Assembly: GCA_001798265.1 (NCBI GenBank)
Contig: MGRR01000014.1
Location: 7,107-15,247 of the forward strand
DNA: 8,141 bases
Direction of reading: 5' to 3'
Source of the DNA: Deltaproteobacteria bacterium RIFCSPHIGHO2_12_FULL_43_9
Lineage (GTDB): Bacteria > Bdellovibrionota > O2-12-FULL-43-9
This document shows, in pieces, positions 5,933 through 8,141 of the stretch. A program made the position numbers and the translations under genes. The first letter of the stretch is position 1. Each line of letters opens with the position of its first letter. Under the pieces are notes generated by a model that saw only the letters and a list, made by a program, of their open reading frames with translations, had not been told where the DNA came from and did no database searches.

Positions 5933-5986
5933 AGTGGTCGCGGGGATGACATGGGCGCTTGCAATGACGCAGGCGCTCGCAATGAC
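5933..5986 (-). repeat. Cluster C: 18-bp tandem units on the minus strand
   Basis: Reading the minus strand from 5986, three 18-bp units follow each other: GTCATTGCGAGCGCCTGC, GTCATTGCAAGCGCCCAT and GTCATCCCCGCGACCACT. A fourth GTCAT head begins at 5932 and leads into the GAAA hairpin. Only the head is conserved; the tails have diverged. Confidence 0.8.
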
Positions 5987-5997
5987 AATGCTTAAAC

Positions 5998-6003
5998 TAT
6001 AAT
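5998..6003 (+). promoter_or_regulatory. Probable -10 box of uvrC
   Basis: A perfect TATAAT sits 28 bases before the uvrC ATG, immediately after the last repeat unit. No good -35 lies at the normal distance: the 17-bp position falls inside the repeat (GCTCGC), and ATGACA is only 10 bp upstream. It is probably a promoter with a weak -35, but AT-richness alone could explain it. Confidence 0.4.
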
Positions 6004-6031
6004 CAAAGTTTTTAATCGATGAGTCAAGTAG

Positions 6032-7864
6032 ATGATTGAATCGTTAAAGATAAAAGTTGATAACCTGCCGAAATCCCCGGGTGTTTACCTTTTTAAAGAC
6101 TCAAAAGGGGATGTGATTTATGTGGGAAAGGCGAAGAGTCTTCGAAACAGGGTGGGGAGTTATTTTCAGATATCGCGTGATAAGGGGGTAAAGCTTGCCC
6201 GCTTGGTTGAGCGCATCAGGGATCTCGACACCATTGTTACCGATAATGAATTAGAGGCATTGATTCTTGAGTCAACCTTAATCAAGGATCACAAACCAAA
6301 ATTTAACGTTACATTGAAGGATGACAAAAGTTATCCCTACCTTAGGATTACAATTCAGGAGAAATTTCCGGGAGTTTATGTGTGGCGTCAGCCCCTAAAT
6401 GATGGCTCTCTATATTTCGGGCCATACAGCTCAGGTGGTGCGGTTCGGACCACGCTGAAACTTTTGAATAAGATATTTCTTTTCAGGGATTGTTCGAATA
6501 CAAAATTTTCAAACAGAAGCCGCCCCTGTCTCAATTATCAGATCGGCATCTGCCCCGCGCCATGCGTGAATTATATTTCAGAAGCAGAGTACAAATCTCA
6601 TATAGGCCAGGTGATTCTTTTCCTGAAAGGAAAGGATAAAGAGTTAATTAAATCACTTAAGGAAAAAATGGACGAGGAGTCTGAGAAGCAAAGTTACGAA
6701 GAGGCCGGCAAGATAAGAGACAGGCTCAATGCCTTAGATACACTGCTGGAGCGGCAGAAGGTCGTTTCCAGGGAACAGGTGGATAGAGACATTTTTGCGA
6801 TTATCAGGCACGAAGATCACCTGGAGATATTAATTTTATTTGTAAGGAATGGAACTTTGATCGGGAAGAAGGGTTTTCATTTTATTCAGCCGGAGATCTC
6901 CGACGAAGAGGCCTTTTCGACGTTTCTAACACAGTATTACTCTGCACAGTTTATCCCCAATGAAATTGTGCTTCCCTTTAAAATTTCTAGTGAAAATACG
7001 CTTAGGAAATTTCTGAAAGAGAAAAAGGGGCGAGAGGTACTGATAACAGTACCCAAACAGGGTGTGAAAAAGAAATTCCTGTTGATGGCGCAGACCAACG
7101 TTAAGCAGCAGGCGAAGCTGCGGGAGCAGACCACGGAGGATGTGGTTTCGATACTGAATCATCTGCAGGCCAGCTTAAAATTATCAAACCTGCCATCTGT
7201 TATCGAATGTTATGATATTTCCACATTCCATGGCTCTCAGTCATACGGTTCCCAGGTTACTTTTAGGGATGGTCTTCCTGACAAATCACGTTACAGGCTT
7301 TATAAAATAAGAAGGGTTGAGGGGATGGATGATTTTGCAATGTTAAAAGAGGTTTTGGAGAGGAGATTCAAACCTTCATCTGAGCGGATGTCTCTCCCCG
7401 ATCTAGTAATCATCGATGGTGGCAAAGGACAGCTGGGAATTGCACAGAGGGTTTTAAGGGAGCTTGAGGTGGAGAATGTCGATTTGATAGCACTGGCAAA
7501 GGCAAAAACTGAATCTGCCTTTCGGTCTACAAGGGTAGATAAAACGGAAGAAAGAGTATTTATTCCAAACAGAAAAAACCCGATAATTTTTAAATTTGGC
7601 CCAGCACTTCACCTATTAGAAAGAATTAGAGATGAGTGTCACAGATTTGGAATATCACATCATAGAAAAGCACGAGGTAGGGAGGAGATAAAATCAGCGC
7701 TGGATGATATTCCTGGAATAGGTCCGGCAAAAAAGAGGGCCTTGATTAAACATTTCGGTTCAATAGAGGCAATAAGAAAAAGTAGTATTGAAGAGCTTCA
7801 GAATATACGTGGAATTACGCCCACATTGGCAGAAGTAATTAAAAGGCATTTAACGGGTGAGTAA
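6032..7864 (+). CDS. uvrC: Excinuclease ABC subunit C (UvrC)
   Basis: A complete 610-residue UvrC, the dual-incision nuclease of nucleotide excision repair, recruited by the UvrB-DNA complex in the cytoplasm. The N-terminal GIY-YIG nuclease (about 13-92) has GVYLF, VIYVGKAKSLRNRV and Glu80, and makes the 3' incision. Cysteines 154, 166, 174 and 178 match the cluster reported to hold a 4Fe-4S centre in E. coli UvrC. The UVR helix pair (about 203-240) contacts UvrB. The RNase H-like 5' nuclease carries Asp395 (ECYDIS), Asp462 (IDGGKGQL) and His537 (RDECHRFG). The C-terminal tandem helix-hairpin-helix (about 556-607, DDIPGIGPAKKRAL and IRGITPTLAEVI) binds DNA. The length is normal. The ATG has only a weak ribosome site, but the protein aligns from its first residues. 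It is divergent from the lipoprotein gene, and no terminator is seen before the toxin promoter. Confidence 0.98.
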   Translation: MIESLKIKVDNLPKSPGVYLFKDSKGDVIYVGKAKSLRNRVGSYFQISRDKGVKLARLVERIRDLDTIVTDNELEALILESTLIKDHKPKFNVTLKDDKSYPYLRITIQEKFPGVYVWRQPLNDGSLYFGPYSSGGAVRTTLKLLNKIFLFRDCSNTKFSNRSRPCLNYQIGICPAPCVNYISEAEYKSHIGQVILFLKGKDKELIKSLKEKMDEESEKQSYEEAGKIRDRLNALDTLLERQKVVSREQVDRDIFAIIRHEDHLEILILFVRNGTLIGKKGFHFIQPEISDEEAFSTFLTQYYSAQFIPNEIVLPFKISSENTLRKFLKEKKGREVLITVPKQGVKKKFLLMAQTNVKQQAKLREQTTEDVVSILNHLQASLKLSNLPSVIECYDISTFHGSQSYGSQVTFRDGLPDKSRYRLYKIRRVEGMDDFAMLKEVLERRFKPSSERMSLPDLVIIDGGKGQLGIAQRVLRELEVENVDLIALAKAKTESAFRSTRVDKTEERVFIPNRKNPIIFKFGPALHLLERIRDECHRFGISHHRKARGREEIKSALDDIPGIGPAKKRALIKHFGSIEAIRKSSIEELQNIRGITPTLAEVIKRHLTGE

Positions 7865-7882
7865 CCGCACTTTCTTCCTAGC

Positions 7883-7911
7883 TTGACACATTGTAACTTA
7901 TAAGTTACAAT
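7883..7911 (+). promoter_or_regulatory. Near-consensus sigma-70 promoter of the toxin gene
   Basis: TTGACA (7883-7888) and TACAAT (7906-7911) are separated by exactly 17 bp. The predicted start of transcription, about 7917-7919, is only two to four bases before the toxin ATG. Confidence 0.8.
7890..7911 (+). promoter_or_regulatory. 22-bp perfect palindrome, likely operator of the TA module
   Basis: ATTGTAACTTA is followed directly by its exact reverse complement, giving a 22-bp palindrome with no spacer. It fills the space between the -35 and -10 boxes and covers the -10. A dimeric repressor bound here would block RNA polymerase. This fits autoregulation by the antitoxin, or by the toxin-antitoxin complex, as in other type II modules. 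Confidence 0.8.
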
Positions 7912-7920
7912 AATAAATAA

Positions 7921-8141
7921 ATGGAAGTACAGCCTAGAATTATCAAGAAGTTTGAGACAATAGATGGAAGTTGTCCATTTGATGACTGGTTTGAAAGTTT
8001 AGATTTGAAAACTAAAATGATTATTGATGCACGACTCTTAAGGTTGAGAACGGGAAATTTTGGAAAATGCGAATCCGTCGGTGGAGATATAAAAGAACTA
8101 AAAGTTTACTTTGGTCCAGGATATAGAATTTATTTTGCAGA
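7921..8141 (+). CDS. RelE/ParE-superfamily toxin (addiction module killer type), 3' end beyond window
   Basis: The first 73 codons of a small toxin gene; the frame is still open at the window edge. The sequence has the hallmarks of the HI1419/COG3657-type addiction module killer proteins: FDDWFESLDLKTKMIIDARLLRLRTGNFGK, then VGGDIKELKVYFGPGYRIYF. The final KVYFGPGYRIYF strand pair is the most conserved part of this group. Full-length members are about 100 residues. Relatives in the RelE superfamily cut mRNA on the ribosome; that activity is inferred here. These loci usually have the toxin first and a helix-turn-helix antitoxin second, so the antitoxin is expected just downstream, outside the window. 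No Shine-Dalgarno precedes the ATG. It is more AT-rich than uvrC, consistent with mobile cargo. Confidence 0.88.
   Translation, partial: MEVQPRIIKKFETIDGSCPFDDWFESLDLKTKMIIDARLLRLRTGNFGKCESVGGDIKELKVYFGPGYRIYFA

Noticed and set aside
5609..5988. Open frames on both strands across cluster C
   Set aside because: Their translations are the periodic products of the 33-bp repeat, a multiple of three that stays open by chance (SVARDLF, KRSLATLGMT).
6019..6039. Six-codon upstream open frame overlapping the uvrC start (MSQVDD)
   Set aside because: It has no ribosome site and no regulatory logic; most likely coincidence.
6926..7162. Minus-strand open frames inside uvrC
   Set aside because: They are antisense to the RNase H-like half of UvrC, with no motif of their own.

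Overview
The window looks like chromosome from a Gram-negative, probably uncultivated bacterium of moderate-to-low GC. The Gram-negative call rests on a lipoprotein with a clear lipobox, an exported PEGA-domain partner, and signal peptides of Gram-negative type. Three intergenic clusters of short GTCAT-headed palindromic repeats resemble those I know from Deltaproteobacteria-, Nitrospirota- and similar genomes. I cannot place the taxon more precisely.

Layout, left to right. A soluble GAF-GGDEF diguanylate cyclase (18-1085, +) ends against repeat cluster A (1087-1216). It faces two minus-strand genes, a small VOC/glyoxalase-fold protein (1229-1576) and, upstream of it, a metallo-beta-lactamase-fold protein of the class II cyclic-nucleotide phosphodiesterase type (1647-2399). 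Repeat cluster B (2456-2621) and about 270 bp without a convincing gene come next. They are followed by a small secreted four-cysteine protein of unknown function (2902-3351, +), then 350 bp holding a terminator-like hairpin and a possible gene remnant. A minus-strand pair follows: a lipoprotein (5119-5715) overlapping a three-PEGA-domain exported protein (3704-5152). Both have a related N-terminal domain resembling the LPP20 family. Repeat cluster C (5745-5986) separates this pair from a complete uvrC (6032-7864, +). The right edge holds the start of a RelE/ParE-superfamily toxin gene (from 7921). Its near-consensus promoter encloses a perfect 22-bp palindrome and is almost leaderless; the antitoxin would lie past the window end.

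How the parts relate. Second-messenger functions appear twice (c-di-GMP synthesis, and probable cyclic-nucleotide hydrolysis), but the genes are convergent and not one operon. The lipoprotein/PEGA pair is very likely translationally coupled and probably forms one cell-envelope assembly. uvrC is a housekeeping DNA-repair gene. The toxin module downstream of it is typical accessory cargo. The most unusual structures are the repeat clusters. In each one the same GTCAT head has been tandemly amplified with a cluster-specific tail length (16, 19, 18 or 33 bp).
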